DNA of 11,698 nucleotides from Ophiosphaerella korrae (Eukaryota > Ascomycota > Dothideomycetes > Pleosporales > Phaeosphaeriaceae). The stretch is from assembly GCA_028456385.1 (NCBI GenBank), contig JALNQF010000891.1, positions 1 to 11,698 on the forward strand, given 5' to 3'. A program made the translations under genes and the position numbers. Of this stretch, positions 1 to 8,749 are shown piece after piece (the stretch's first letter is position 1; the number at the start of each line of letters is the position of its first letter). The notes under the pieces were generated by a model that worked only from the letters and a program-made list of their open reading frames with translations, was not told the origin of the DNA and ran no database searches.

Positions 1-597
1 AAAAAGGCCCTCTAAGGCGTAATTAGAAAACTTTACTACTAGCTAAAGCTAAATTATAGCGTAAAAATAGTAGGAATAGTTTACCTTAGCTAGTAAGCGT
101 AAGACTCTTTTTAGGTTAAGGCTTACCCCTACTACTATAGCTATAACTACTACGCTCTCTTATAACTAGTTATATATAGGTCTAGTTTACTATTATAGAA
201 TTTATAACTAGCTACTAAATTCCTAGCTAGGGCTACTTTATACTACTTACCTCCTAATACTTATAAATATTAGGCTTACTAGGTCTCCTATATTAATAAA
301 CCTACCTATTACAAAGCCTATATCTATAGTAAGTACTTATATAGAAATCTAGTACTATTAAGTTACTTAGTAGTATTAATTTTACCTTCTCTTATACTAT
401 ATATAAATACTTTTATGTTTAATTTTATTAGTATAAAGTAGAAGTAGTAAAAAAAAGTTTATAGTTAACTTGTTTTATATATAGAAGTTACGTAGGTCTT
501 AATTTTATACTAAAATTAGTAAAAACTTTAGCTCTATACTTTATAAATAACGATTTTAACTCTAAAATAGTTAACTTCCTTAACTCTAGCTACTACT
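1..597. other. Unassigned AT-rich, RIP-like stretch
   Basis: I recognise no protein domain here. The sequence has the same TpA-rich, stop-dense character as the transposons. The only structure I see is a stop-free plus-strand run at 283-438, which extends upstream to about 217 if two TAG codons (271, 280) are read as former CAG. Collinearity with copia copy B stops at 598, so this is either flanking DNA or a different, unrecognised repeat. No terminal repeat or target duplication marks the junction. Confidence 0.5.
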
Positions 598-1067
598 ACT
601 ACTTATAATAAGGCTAGTAGCTTAGCTTTAGTTATAGAAGTAGTAACTATATCTTACTTATTTACTTTCTATACAATAAGCCTATTAAAAAGTTTAATTA
701 TATAGCTTTATAAACTTTTTTAGTTTATAGTATTATTAGTAAAGGAAGTATTACTAGTAACTTGTAATAAGTTACTTCTACCTAGCTAGAGTACCTTTAA
801 TCTTGTATAAGAGAAGTATATAAGTACTTAATTAGTAGGTTTATAGTAAGTAGTACTTAGGTTTATAAGAAAATAAGCTAGTTATAATATTATAAAAGCT
901 ATATCTAGCTAAGTAGTTATAGTAGTAAATTAAAGTAAACTAATTTTACGTTAGTATTTATTAGTCTTAGATAGTATTAGCTAACTAGTATAAGCCTTAA
1001 GTTTAGTAGTAGCTATAGGTATATTGTAATAGACGTGTAGTTTATCTATAAGCTAACTTATCTTATT
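598..1067 (-). pseudogene. Ty1/copia pol fragment, copy A, downstream half (RNase H part)
   Basis: This is collinear, without net indels, with 9445-9914 of copia copy B, which encodes the end of RT and the RNase H domain on the minus strand. Differences between A and B are nearly all transitions. In-frame stops are TAA/TAG at places where B or the copia family has Gln, Trp or Arg. The fragment continues across the inserted chromovirus into 8083-8472. At 598 it ends abruptly inside RNase H, with no LTR, so this copy lacks its 3' end. Known family role: RNase H removes the RNA strand during reverse transcription. The fragment is not functional. Confidence 0.85.
1063..1067. repeat. Target-site duplication TTATT, left copy
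   Basis: TTATT directly precedes the TG end of the left LTR and is repeated exactly after the CA end of the right LTR (8083-8087). Copia copy B has the same site unduplicated as TTGTT at 9910-9914. A 5-bp duplication is typical of Ty3/gypsy integrases. Confidence 0.95.
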
Positions 1068-1495
1068 TGTAATAGGCCTCCTATCGTTAACTACAGGTAC
1101 CTATCTAAAGGAGTTAGTAGATTACAAGGTAATAGTAAAAGTCTATATTAGGATCTATAATAACTATAAACAATAGAAGATGTTTTACAACTATCTTGTA
1201 TTAGCGTTCTATAGTTAAAGGATTAAATTACTAATACTATCCTAATAATACGCATTCTACTATCTATATACTTAATATAATCTATAATCTGTAGTTACTA
1301 AGACTAATAGATCGCGGATTACTCTAATCTATAATCTATTAGTACTAAGAGTTAATAGATTATAGATTACCCTAGGTGTCCTAGTTATATATAGTTTCCT
1401 AATCTAGGTTGTTACTCTACTTATCCTATACTTTGTTAGTACCTAAGTTAGGATTAATTAGTTCTATCTCGATTCCTTCTATTACACCTATAACA
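1068..1495 (-). repeat. 3' LTR of the chromovirus
   Basis: This 428-bp direct repeat matches 7655-8082 from end to end with no gaps. By eye I count about 35 differences, all transitions. In roughly 24 of them this copy holds the A/T state, so it is the more heavily mutated LTR. On the element's own strand it should begin with the 16-base palindrome intact in the other LTR, but two bases have changed here. It contains two consecutive hairpin-forming units (1278-1321 and 1325-1369). Confidence 0.96.
1325..1369. repeat. LTR hairpin, 17-bp perfect inverted repeat
   Basis: The arms TAATCTATAATCTATTA (1325-1341) and its exact reverse complement (1353-1369) flank an 11-base loop. The same structure is at 7912-7956 in the other LTR. 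Directly before it, 1278-1321 is a diverged 44-base version of the same hairpin, so the LTR carries a tandem pair. The role is unknown. In an LTR it could lie in the transcript leader or near the polyadenylation region. Confidence 0.85.
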
Positions 1496-1510
1496 CTATC
1501 TCCTCCTCTA
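1496..1510 (-). promoter_or_regulatory. Polypurine tract of the chromovirus
   Basis: Read on the minus strand, the bases directly before the 3' LTR are purine-rich (GAGGAGGAGATAG, then TGTTATAG of the LTR). This is where the plus-strand primer of an LTR retrotransposon lies. It confirms that the element runs on the minus strand and that 1068-1495 is the 3' LTR. Confidence 0.8.
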
Positions 1511-2192
1511 GGTAAGTCTTTGTTTATCCGCCCTAGGGCTAGAGTTATTAATCTAGTTTCTTTGTTAATATAGAGTTCTTTATCCTCCTTTATACTTATT
1601 TTATCTACACGCTGTCGCTATCTTCTTACTAATTACGTATTACGCAATAGTATTAAAATATTTCTTTACTCTTATTATACTTCTCCTAAATTAAACCCTA
1701 AGTCTCTTCCTTGTATTATTTCTACAAACAATAGTAGAGCTTATAAGGCGTATATTCGTGCAAATATACGTAGTTCTTATAATATATCTAGTGTTTCTCT
1801 TTCTAAGTGTACGTTTATTACACTTATTCTTACGTCTAGGCTTAATAATAATAGGGAAAGCTATTAACTAGACTTAAGAGAAATTACTATCTTAAATTGT
1901 AGAGGCTAAAGCTAAGCGCAAGCGTATCTAGGAGCTTGCGTAGAGTAAGCTAGTAGAGAATTAAGCTCGTCTCTCTTATCTTTATAAGATAAAAGCCCTA
2001 AATAATAAAAAATTAGCTAAATAGTTAGTAGCTCTAGAAGCTAAGCTAGACTTAGATAAAGCGTTTATTGTAGTAGATTATGTATTAGACTTTCCTATTA
2101 TCTCTCTATCTATTGTTAGTAATGTTAGTTCTCTTAGTTCGCCGCTAGGCGTTCTAGAGGGTTTTAATTTTAGAACTCCTCTAGTTTCTTAG
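1496..2192 (+). pseudogene. Possible extra ORF of the chromovirus, convergent with gag-pol, decayed
   Basis: Between the end of pol and the 3' LTR, the plus strand has two long stop-poor frames. Frame one runs 1496-1864 (and is open back into the LTR to about 1439) with one TAG at 1571 before its TAA at 1865. It is rich in Ser, Thr, Arg and Asn. Frame two runs about 1878-2189 to TAG at 2190. Its in-frame TAA/TAG at 1893, 1929, 1941, 1962 and 2022 all fit former Gln codons. The conceptual product there is Lys/Glu/Leu/Ala-rich (KAKRKR, then ALEAKLDLDKA), suggesting a helical or coiled-coil segment, followed by a Ser/Leu-rich tail. The two frames differ by one position, so a frameshift near 1840-1880 or two separate ORFs must be assumed. 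Its end overlaps the tail of pol on the other strand. I recognise no family, and no start codon survives clearly. An antisense coding illusion is possible. Confidence 0.4.
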
Positions 2193-2350
2193 AGTAATTA
2201 AGATTATCCTCTAGTTCCTATATTTTTTCCTATGTTTTCCCTTTTTCGTCTATTCCTATCTATTCTACTAGATAGTAGTTTCTTCTATTGTAAAACTAGT
2301 ATACTAGAATTTCCTTAACTTCTTATTCTTCTTATTCTCTATACGTATCT
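2190..2350 (-). other. C-terminal chromodomain of chromovirus Pol
   Basis: In the pol frame after integrase comes an EVKEIL segment, then FYNRRNYYLVE, a stop at the expected Trp, IG-x-DEKGKT, another stop at the expected Trp, and a LEDNL ending followed by KKLEEF. This matches the chromodomain layout (E-I-L-x-x-R ... Y-L-V-K/E-W-x-G ... T-W-E-P ... N-L). In chromoviruses this domain is thought to guide integration to heterochromatin through histone marks, which fits an AT-rich repeat block. Both key Trp codons are stops here. Confidence 0.85.
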
Positions 2351-2639
2351 ACTTTGTATACTAGTAGTTCTACTTTTTGTAGTGCTATCTTAAGTAGTAC
2401 TACGTAGAAAGTTAAGTGTATTTTTATCTTATTTAGTAGCTTTAGTTTAAATATAACTAGTGTAGTTTCTTTCTTAACTTTGTATAGTCCTATCTTAACG
2501 TAATCTAGTTTTAAACTAGGTCGTTTACTTTTAATATTCTTTTATACTAACTATACTTTTTCTCTCTCTCTAAATTATAGTCTCTTTTTATACTTCTTGT
2601 TATAGTATTTTACTATATAGTTATATAGGAATTCTATAT

Positions 2640-3440
2640 CCTATCTTAGTTAATTATATATATCCTTAAGTCTATTAGTAAAGTTTTCTCCTCTTAGGGA
2701 CTAAGATATTTAATTTCTTAGTATCTAGTATATATTAGGTTTAAATCTATAGTTTACAAAAAAGAGTAATACTCTTGTTACTACGTTCTTTACGCTATTG
2801 TATGCTAACTATGCTATAAGTAATAACTATACCTAGTTGTTCTAGTTATAGTTAAGGTAGTATCTTAAGTACTATTCTACTATTTAATTTATTCGTTCTA
2901 ATTGTCTATCTATCTATAGATAGTATACTATAGATATTACGTATCTAATTCCTAATTATACTATTATTGTTTCCTATAATTTTAATATAAATCTTACATC
3001 TCTATCTATAATAATTTTGTCTAGTAGTCTATATTAACTAATTATAGTTCCTAGAACCTAGTATATAGTAACCTCTATCCCGCTTTTCTCTTTATATAGT
3101 CTAAAATATAAGTATTTTGTAAGTTTATCTACTATTATTAGGATTCTATCGTATTTAACTCCTAATATTAAGTCTTTTAACTTTAGTAGTTTTGTAATAA
3201 AGTCTATTGTAATAACTCTCTATAGTTATTCTAGTACTTCTACTAGTTGTAGTATTCTATATAGTGCGTATCTACTATACTTATTTCTTTAACATTCTAT
3301 ATAGTCTCGTAGAACTTCTATTACTAGCTATTTTACTTTTAGGATATAGTAATCCTATAGTAACCTATCTAGGGTCTTATCTATCTCTTAGTAACTATAT
3401 ACTAGTAATTTGTAGAATTATTGTATAAATTCTCTTTAGA
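2640..3440 (-). other. Integrase domain of chromovirus Pol
   Basis: The zinc-binding N-terminus is damaged: the His positions around 3391-3399 read Tyr (VYSY), and of the two Cys the first is Tyr (3301-3303) while the second survives (3292-3294). The catalytic core is better kept. IDFITKL has its Asp at 3202-3204, IIIDRD has Asp at 3004-3006, and QLERIN has Glu at 2896-2898, so the D-D-E triad is present in codon form. Many stops interrupt the domain. Integrase joins element DNA into the chromosome, and the 5-bp duplication here is its footprint. Confidence 0.93.
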
Positions 3441-3599
3441 TTCTCTTTAGAATGTACGTTCTTCTATATACTTGTGCGAGTCTTTCTTAGATCTCTAATT
3501 TCTCTATTTCTTTAGGTACTTCTTGCGTTATTTTCTAAATCTATTTGTCTAGCTTACTACTCTTTCTTTTAAGTGTTGCGGCTATTTTTAGTGTATTTA

Positions 3600-4060
3600 G
3601 GATTAGATGTCCTTCTTCGTTCTTAACTAGAACTATACTAGTTACGTTTACTTCTTCTTGTAAATCTAGTCTTCTACTAAGGGCGTCTGTAAATTAGTTA
3701 TCTTTCCCTTTTATATATATAATTTCTATATTAAATATTAACAAGAATTCCTACTATCTCGTGTATTATTATAATAATTCCTTATTTATTATAAATCCTA
3801 TAAGATTCTTGTAGTCTATATAGACTTTTGTTTAGTACTTTACTCCTTGTAAGTATACTCTCTATTACTTAAATACTTTATATATTACTAGTATTTCTTT
3901 GTTATAAATTAGGTAGTTAAGCTCTACTAGCTTTATTTTCTTAGAGAAGTATTTAACTAAGTGTTCTTTTTTAGTCTTTAAGTCTTCCTATATTAGTACT
4001 ATTCTATAGACTAAGTTAGATACGTCTGTCTTTACTATTACTAGTAGGTCTAGGTTGTAT
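3600..4060 (-). other. RNase H domain of chromovirus Pol
   Basis: It follows RT in the same frame. TDVSN carries the first acidic residue intact (Asp at 4024-4026). Further on come KKEHLVKYFSKK, a NKEILVIYK segment with the Glu retained, a DYKNL segment (usually DHKNL in the family, so H to Y), and a TDALSRR segment that closes the domain. The order RT-RNase H-integrase distinguishes gypsy from copia. Several stops lie between these blocks. Confidence 0.92.
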
Positions 4061-4289
4061 ATTCTAATAACTAGGTTTTCTATAAACTTCTTCTTAATCT
4101 TGTTAAATACTTCGTTACATTCCTTAGTCTATTTAAATAGTGTATCTTTCTTTATAAGTTTTGTAATTAGTTCTATATCTTTAGAATATCTTACTATTAA
4201 CTTTCTATAGAAGTTAGCTAGCCTATAAAATTATTGTACCTCTTTTAGGTTTTTTAGTTTTAGCTATTTGTTAATTAACTTAATCTTTT

Positions 4290-4970
4290 TAGGGTTAATT
4301 TTGATTTTTCCTAGTTCTATAATAAATCTAAGGAAGTCTGTTTTCTTTATATAGAATTTGCATTTTCTTATTTTAAAGAATATTTTAGCTTTTACTAATT
4401 CCTCTAGTACCTTATATATATATTGTACGTGTTCTTCTTCTATTTCTAAGAATATAAGGATATTATTTAAGTATACGAATATAAATATATCTAAGTACTC
4501 TCTTAGTACTATATTAATTCTTTCTTAGAATGCTACTAGCGCGTTTGTTAAGCTAAAGGGTATAACTAGGTACTCGTATAATCTATACTATGTTCTAAAT
4601 ACTATTTTCTATTTATCGCCTTTTTTAATTCTAATCTAGTAGTAGGTGTTCTAAATATCTAGTTTCGTAAAGATTTTTACTTTTTATAGCCTATCTTATA
4701 TTACGTTAATTTATAGTAGTAGGTACCTATTTTTATTTATAATTACGTTAGTTTTTCTAAAATCTACGTAGGGTCTTTTATTACTTATCCCTTTTTTGTC
4801 TATAAATATAAGTCTATATACTACTAAGGATTTAGATTCTCTTATCTATCCTTTTTTTATTACGTTTTAGATAAACGTTCGTTCTATTTTAGATTCTTCT
4901 TCTGTTTTTTAGTAGACTAGGCTCTATCCTAAGTCTTTGCCTTCTTCTAGTTCTATTACTAAATCCTATA
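4290..4970 (-). other. Reverse transcriptase domain of chromovirus Pol
   Basis: Recognisable blocks in order on the minus strand are: an IKKG-x-IRESKS region; a DKK-G...R-P-Y-V-D-F-R-K block; FTKLDI (catalytic Asp intact at 4657-4659); RIKKGDK; FRT-YRLYEYLVIPFSLTNA; and FIFVYLNNILIF. The last is the YLDD motif, with both Asp codons (4462-4467) now AAT, so polymerase activity is abolished. Tryptophan and Gln positions of the family are stop codons here. The block order and the PF-LTNA signature are those of Ty3/gypsy RTs. Confidence 0.96.
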
Positions 4971-5119
4971 GTTAATGTTCTAGAAGGTAATCTTCTAGCT
5001 CTATAAGTTATTTTTCCTATTTCTTGTATTCTTTAGGGAATTCTCCTTTGCAAGTGCTTATATTAGCTTTTAACGTGTCTTTATTGTAGCTAATTTCTCT
5101 TGTTCTCTAGTTAATATAT

Positions 5120-5410
5120 AGGTTTGTTATCTATAACTATAGTATACCTAGTATTATATCTTGTTTGTTATTAATTATTGTTATGTCTATAACTATGTTT
5201 TTAATTATTATTCCTTCTAGTTTAAGTGTAGAGAGAACTGTCTTAAACCTAATAGGTTCTTAGAATAGTTTTCCTTTAATTATACTTAGTTGTTAGGGGT
5301 ACTTCTTTATTATATAACGTATTCCTTGTGTTTCTATAAACTTCTTAGATATAAAGTTTCTTGTTACTCTACTATTAATTATTAATTATACTTTTCTTCC
5401 TTAGTATATA
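5120..5410 (-). other. Aspartic protease domain of chromovirus Pol
   Basis: The active-site motif expected as D-S-G-A-T reads NSRVT, with the catalytic Asp codon at 5374-5376 now AAT. About 70 residues on is a family-typical ILG-L-L motif followed by an N-x-x-I-N segment (about 5110-5160), matching the C-terminal half of retropepsin-like proteases in Ty3/gypsy elements. This domain cleaves the polyprotein. Here the catalytic residue is lost through one G-to-A transition, with Gly-to-Arg and Ala-to-Val beside it. Sequence between the knuckles and this domain (about 5420-6560) stays in frame but shows no domain I can name. Confidence 0.85.
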
Positions 5411-6569
5411 CCTATTTTTGTAATATATAGGCCTCCTATACCTTTTAACTTTTCTTGTTTAGGTATTTTTATAAATTATCTATCTTTCTAGGGCTATAGG
5501 CCTACTTTAAGCTTATATTCCTCGTGTTTTAGATATTTATTGTATACGCATTTGTACTATAGTCCTCCTTAGATACATTTCTTAGATAGTTTTAGGCTAG
5601 GTCTTACTACTACGTATCTATCTTCTAGGATTATTTCCTATCCTTAGATATCTTCTACTAGAATTACTCTTGTATAGTTATAGCCTTTTCTTCTTATAAG
5701 CTATATACTATTATTTGCTTTAGGGTTTCTATATATAACGTAATTCTTATCTAAGTATACTAACTATAATACTTTAAAGTGTACTAGGTGCCTTAGGTCT
5801 GTTATTTTGTTATCCTCTTCTTAGTACTTGTCTCTTCTAGGTGTATCTATTGTTAGGATATAGTACAATACTAGTACTCTTAGTATATAGGCTTTGTTAA
5901 TCTATCGTGTTTTTCTTATAAGGTATTACTATTCTTTTTCTATAGGTATTCTTCTTACTATAACAGTGTATTACTTTATCTATTCTTAAAATAGTGTAAA
6001 CTTTATTTCTTTAGGATTGCGTTCTTTCTAGTCTTTATACACTTCCTCTATACTTATAACTATTAAGTATATTTAAACAAACCTCTATTTTTTATTTTGT
6101 TCCTTTGTATCTAATATTATATAGCTATTATAGCAATGTATTATTAGCTAGGTGTACTCTATATTTCTTATACTAACCTATTTCTTACTTTCTTGCGGTC
6201 CTTTAGAGGAAGCTGTAGTAGTCTCTTTATCTAGTGCTAATCCTTTAGCCTAGATTAATAGAATCTAGGGTTCTTCCCTCTCTAAGTCTTCTATTAGTAG
6301 GTCTATTACTTAAGCTATCTCTTCTAGCTAAGCTTTTATTCTTTCTTTTATTACTACTACTCTATTTCTCTATTATAGGAAATATCCTACTCCCTATTTA
6401 CTAGAAAGATATATATAGTAGTTATCTTTATAATAAAAGGTCTAATAGAGTATTACATGTTATATTTCTTTACTCCTAGCTACTTTTTCCTAAGGTTTAG
6501 CCTATACTTATAGTGCTTCTTTCTTCTTTTTAGTTATTTTTAACTAGTTTTCTTTCTTAAGATCTTTAC

Positions 6570-7593
6570 TTTTGCAATCTTTTATAAAGTGTCCTAGTTT
6601 CCTATATTTATAATATACTATATCCTTCTTCTTTTGTAAACGATAGTCTTTTACGTAGTAGCCTTTCTTGCTATAGTTAAAGTACGTAAAGTCTTTATTC
6701 TTCTTCTTTTTCTTATCCTTATTAGTATTAAGGATTATAGAGTCTCTAGCATCCTAGTTTCTAATTTAGGTGCTATACTTGTTCTTTTTCTATTCTTAAA
6801 GATTATCGTTAATTTAGATTACCTATTACTTTAGGGCTTCTAGTGTCCTTAGTTTTTCTATATAGATTATTTCGTATCGTATTTTTAAGTTTAGTCCTTG
6901 TTTAAATTATAATATCAAGGCTAACTTGTTCTATTCTATATTTTAGGATAGTTATTTAAATTATAATACGTACTTAGGAACACTTTAGTTTTGTGTAAGC
7001 TTTTCTAACTACTCTTTAGCTTATTAGGTAACGTCTATGTCCCTAAATACTGCTCTTATTTGTTTAGTAAAGTATTTATAACTTCTAAAAATAGCTCTTG
7101 TTTTATCCTTCTAGGTTATTAGAGAATATATCGTATAGTCTATCTAGTAAGGTTTGTACTATCTTATTGCGTCTTCTTCAAGGTATAATCTAATGTATAT
7201 TACCTTTTTCTCTTCTATATTAAAGTGTAGTACTTATACGTCTATTTAGAGTTATGCTAAGGCTATAAAAGGTCTTAGTTTCTCCCTTATTCTATTAAAC
7301 TTTTTAAGGATAGGTATTTTTAGCAGTTTCTTTATAGTACTTATTACTAGGCGTTGTGTAATTAATTCTATTTAATTCTAACCTTCGATAATAGCCTTAA
7401 TCTATACCTTGTTCTATTTCGCGTAATCCTATAGTTCTTTGTTCTACGTTTCTAGAGCGTTAATTACTATCTTTATATCTTCTTTATCTAAGATTAGATT
7501 GTTAATTTAGTCTTTGATTGTTTCCTATACAGTGCTATTAGACTTATAACTACTCCTAGGGGCTTTACTTATTTTAGTTAAACTTTCTACTAT
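6570..7593 (-). other. Gag core and two CCHC zinc knuckles
   Basis: The N-terminal third of the polyprotein. A charged leader (7350-7593) is followed by a capsid-like stretch (about 6900-7340) containing KLRPFIALA-type sequence, as in retrotransposon gag domains. Near the C-terminus are two knuckles in tandem, about 20 residues apart. The first (about 6640-6690) now reads YFNYSKKGYYVKDY and the second (about 6570-6620) YYKYRKLGHFIKDC. Compared with the C-x2-C-x4-H-x4-C pattern, the first has lost all its zinc ligands to Tyr. The second keeps its His and last Cys but has Tyr for the first two Cys. Such knuckles bind the element's RNA during packaging. Confidence 0.88.
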
Positions 7594-7654
7594 CGTGTTA
7601 GCTAGACTATGCGTTACTTACGCTTCACTTCTCGTAATAACTAAATTAGCAAGG

Positions 7655-8082
7655 TGTAATAGGCCTCCTATCGTCGACTATAAGTACCTATCTAGGAGGG
7701 TTAGTAGATTACGAGGTAATAGTAAAAGTCCGTATTAGGATCTATAATAACTGTAAATAATAGAAGATATTTTGTAACTATCTTGTATTAGCGTTCTATA
7801 GTTAAAGGATTAAATTACTAATACTATCCTAATAATACGCATTCTACTATCTATATACTTAATATAATCTATAATCTATAGTTACTAAGACTAATAAATC
7901 GTAGATTACTCTAATCTATAATCTATTAGTACTAAGAGTTAATAGATTATAGATTACCCTAGGTGTCCTAGTTATGTGTGGTTTCCTAATCTAGGTTGTT
8001 ACCCCGCTTATCCTATACTTCGTCAGCACCTAAGTTGAGATCGATTAGTTCTATCTCGATTCCTTCTGTTACACCTGTAACA
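7655..8082 (-). repeat. 5' LTR of the chromovirus
   Basis: The same 428 bp as 1068-1495, but the less mutated copy (A/T state in about 11 of some 35 differences). On the element strand it starts with TGTTACAGGTGTAACA (8067-8082), a 16-base palindrome, and ends in GGCCTATTACA. The tandem hairpin pair is present (perfect arms at 7912-7928 and 7940-7956). I could not fix a TATA box with certainty. Confidence 0.96.
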
Positions 8083-8087
8083 TTATT
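8083..8087. repeat. Target-site duplication TTATT, right copy
   Basis: An exact repeat of 1063-1067, directly outside the CA end of the LTR. Removing the element and one copy of TTATT restores collinearity with copia copy B across its TTGTT. Confidence 0.95.
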
Positions 8088-8472
8088 AATATTCGCTACC
8101 TATAGTAGTTAAATTATACGTTACTTTCTATCTTAAACTACTTTAATACTAAGAAACTATTAGAGATCTATTCTTCTAGTAATAGTATACTTCTCTTTTA
8201 AAAGATTAGTTACTTACTTTACTTCCTTAGTCTTTTACTTATTATATACAATAATAATATTATCTACGTAGAAGAAAATAATAATTCTATCTTTAACTAT
8301 ATAGTATAGTTTATATAGTACTATTTAAAAGCCTATAGCTTTAAGTATAGCTATAAATTCTTTTTACTATAAGAGAGGTAAGATCTAGAGACTATATAGG
8401 GCCTTTTAGACTTAGAGGATTATACTTTTCTTTTAGTATCCCCTTAGTATTCTTATATAGATCTCTTAGTCT
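8083..8472 (-). pseudogene. Ty1/copia pol fragment, copy A, upstream half (RT part)
   Basis: This is collinear without gaps with 9910-10299 of copia copy B. On the minus strand it carries the second half of a copia RT: a LYSL segment (family LYGL), the RT core and the polymerase motif Y-V-D-N with the second Asp codon now AAT (8259-8261). Downstream of that lies the T-R-GIDL block that precedes RNase H. It continues past the chromovirus into 598-1067. At 8472 the match to B ends sharply inside RT, so copy A lacks its 5' part. Compared with B it shows extra C-to-T and G-to-A changes. Confidence 0.88.
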
Positions 8473-8749
8473 TATTAGATTTAAAGGAGGTTATAGTAAT
8501 TTAATAAAAAGGCTTTTTTGTAATAGCTATATAAGGGCTTTATTAGAGAGGGATACTAAGTCTTTTAGAAAAGCCTTTTTTTAGTTAGTTACCTATAACT
8601 TAAAAGTAATAAGTATAAACTAAATAGATTAATTGTTCTTTTCTATCTCTAGCCCTACGCTCTATTTATATATCTACAATACAGTAGTCTTAGCTAAGTC
8701 TCTTAAGATAGTAGCGAGCTAGATCCTTAGCACTCTTTCTATTAAGGTG
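8473..8749. other. AT-rich sequence between copia fragments, with an inverted repeat
   Basis: No coding signal I can defend. An inverted repeat AAAAAGGCTTTT (8506-8517) and its exact complement (8569-8580) enclose 51 bases. On the minus strand TATATAAATAG occurs near 8665-8675, which may belong to the copia LTR promoter if that LTR reaches this far. A TGTT at 8634 could be that LTR's other end. Alternatively this stretch is the leader of copia copy A. Confidence 0.4.

Larger units (their letters stand above)
2170..7593 (-). pseudogene. Chromovirus Gag-Pol polyprotein, single frame, RIP-inactivated
   Basis: All domains I could place, from the gag N-terminus (about 7590) to the chromodomain (about 2200), fall in the same minus-strand frame (lowest codon base equal to 1 modulo 3). 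This is about 1,800 codons with no net frameshift, so Gag and Pol form one fused ORF in this family. The start is tentative: ATA at 7591-7593 is a plausible former ATG, and a TAA lies a short way upstream. The end is also tentative: TAA at 2170-2172 follows a Leu-Glu-Glu-Phe motif typical of the post-chromodomain tail, but it might be a mutated Gln codon. Dozens of TAA/TAG codons interrupt the frame, nearly all explained by C-to-T or G-to-A change in Gln, Trp or Arg codons. Not functional. Confidence 0.93.
1068..8082 (-). mobile_element. Complete Ty3/gypsy chromovirus LTR retrotransposon, RIP-inactivated
   Basis: This is a full-length 7,015-bp element. It has two 428-bp LTRs with TG...CA ends, a 5-bp duplication of the target, a purine tract next to the 3' LTR, and a Gag-Pol frame on the minus strand running gag, zinc knuckles, protease, RT, RNase H, integrase, chromodomain. 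RNase H before integrase, plus the chromodomain, places it among the chromoviruses (Metaviridae). It sits inside copia copy A. Every lesion I examined is a transition, mostly giving TAA/TAG from Gln or Trp codons, D to N, C to Y or H to Y, as RIP produces. I could not identify a convincing primer binding site: the first bases after the 5' LTR on the minus strand (just below 7655) do not begin with the usual TGG. Confidence 0.96.

Noticed and set aside
1..15. Terminal repeat pairing between AAAAAGGCCCTCTAA at the window start and AAAAAGGGCTCTAA near 11645
   Set aside because: Short, imperfect, in direct orientation and at arbitrary window edges; likely chance.
1..420. A minus-strand frame across 1-420 giving Arg/Ser-rich translations
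   Set aside because: It carries about twelve stops in some 120 codons, no better than chance for this composition, and I saw no domain motif.
7620..7654. Primer binding site next to the 5' LTR of the chromovirus
   Set aside because: The expected position begins CCTTGCTAATTTAG on the element strand, which matches no tRNA 3' end I can defend. RIP may have altered it.
8506..8580. Inverted repeat AAAAAGGCTTTT as a miniature transposon (MITE)
   Set aside because: Arms are only 12 bp and of low complexity, there is no target duplication, and there is no second copy in the window.
8595..8612. Primer binding site of copia copy A in the sequence TTATAGGTAACTAAC on the minus strand
   Set aside because: It is only vaguely tRNA-complement-like after assumed mutation, and the LTR end beside it is not established.
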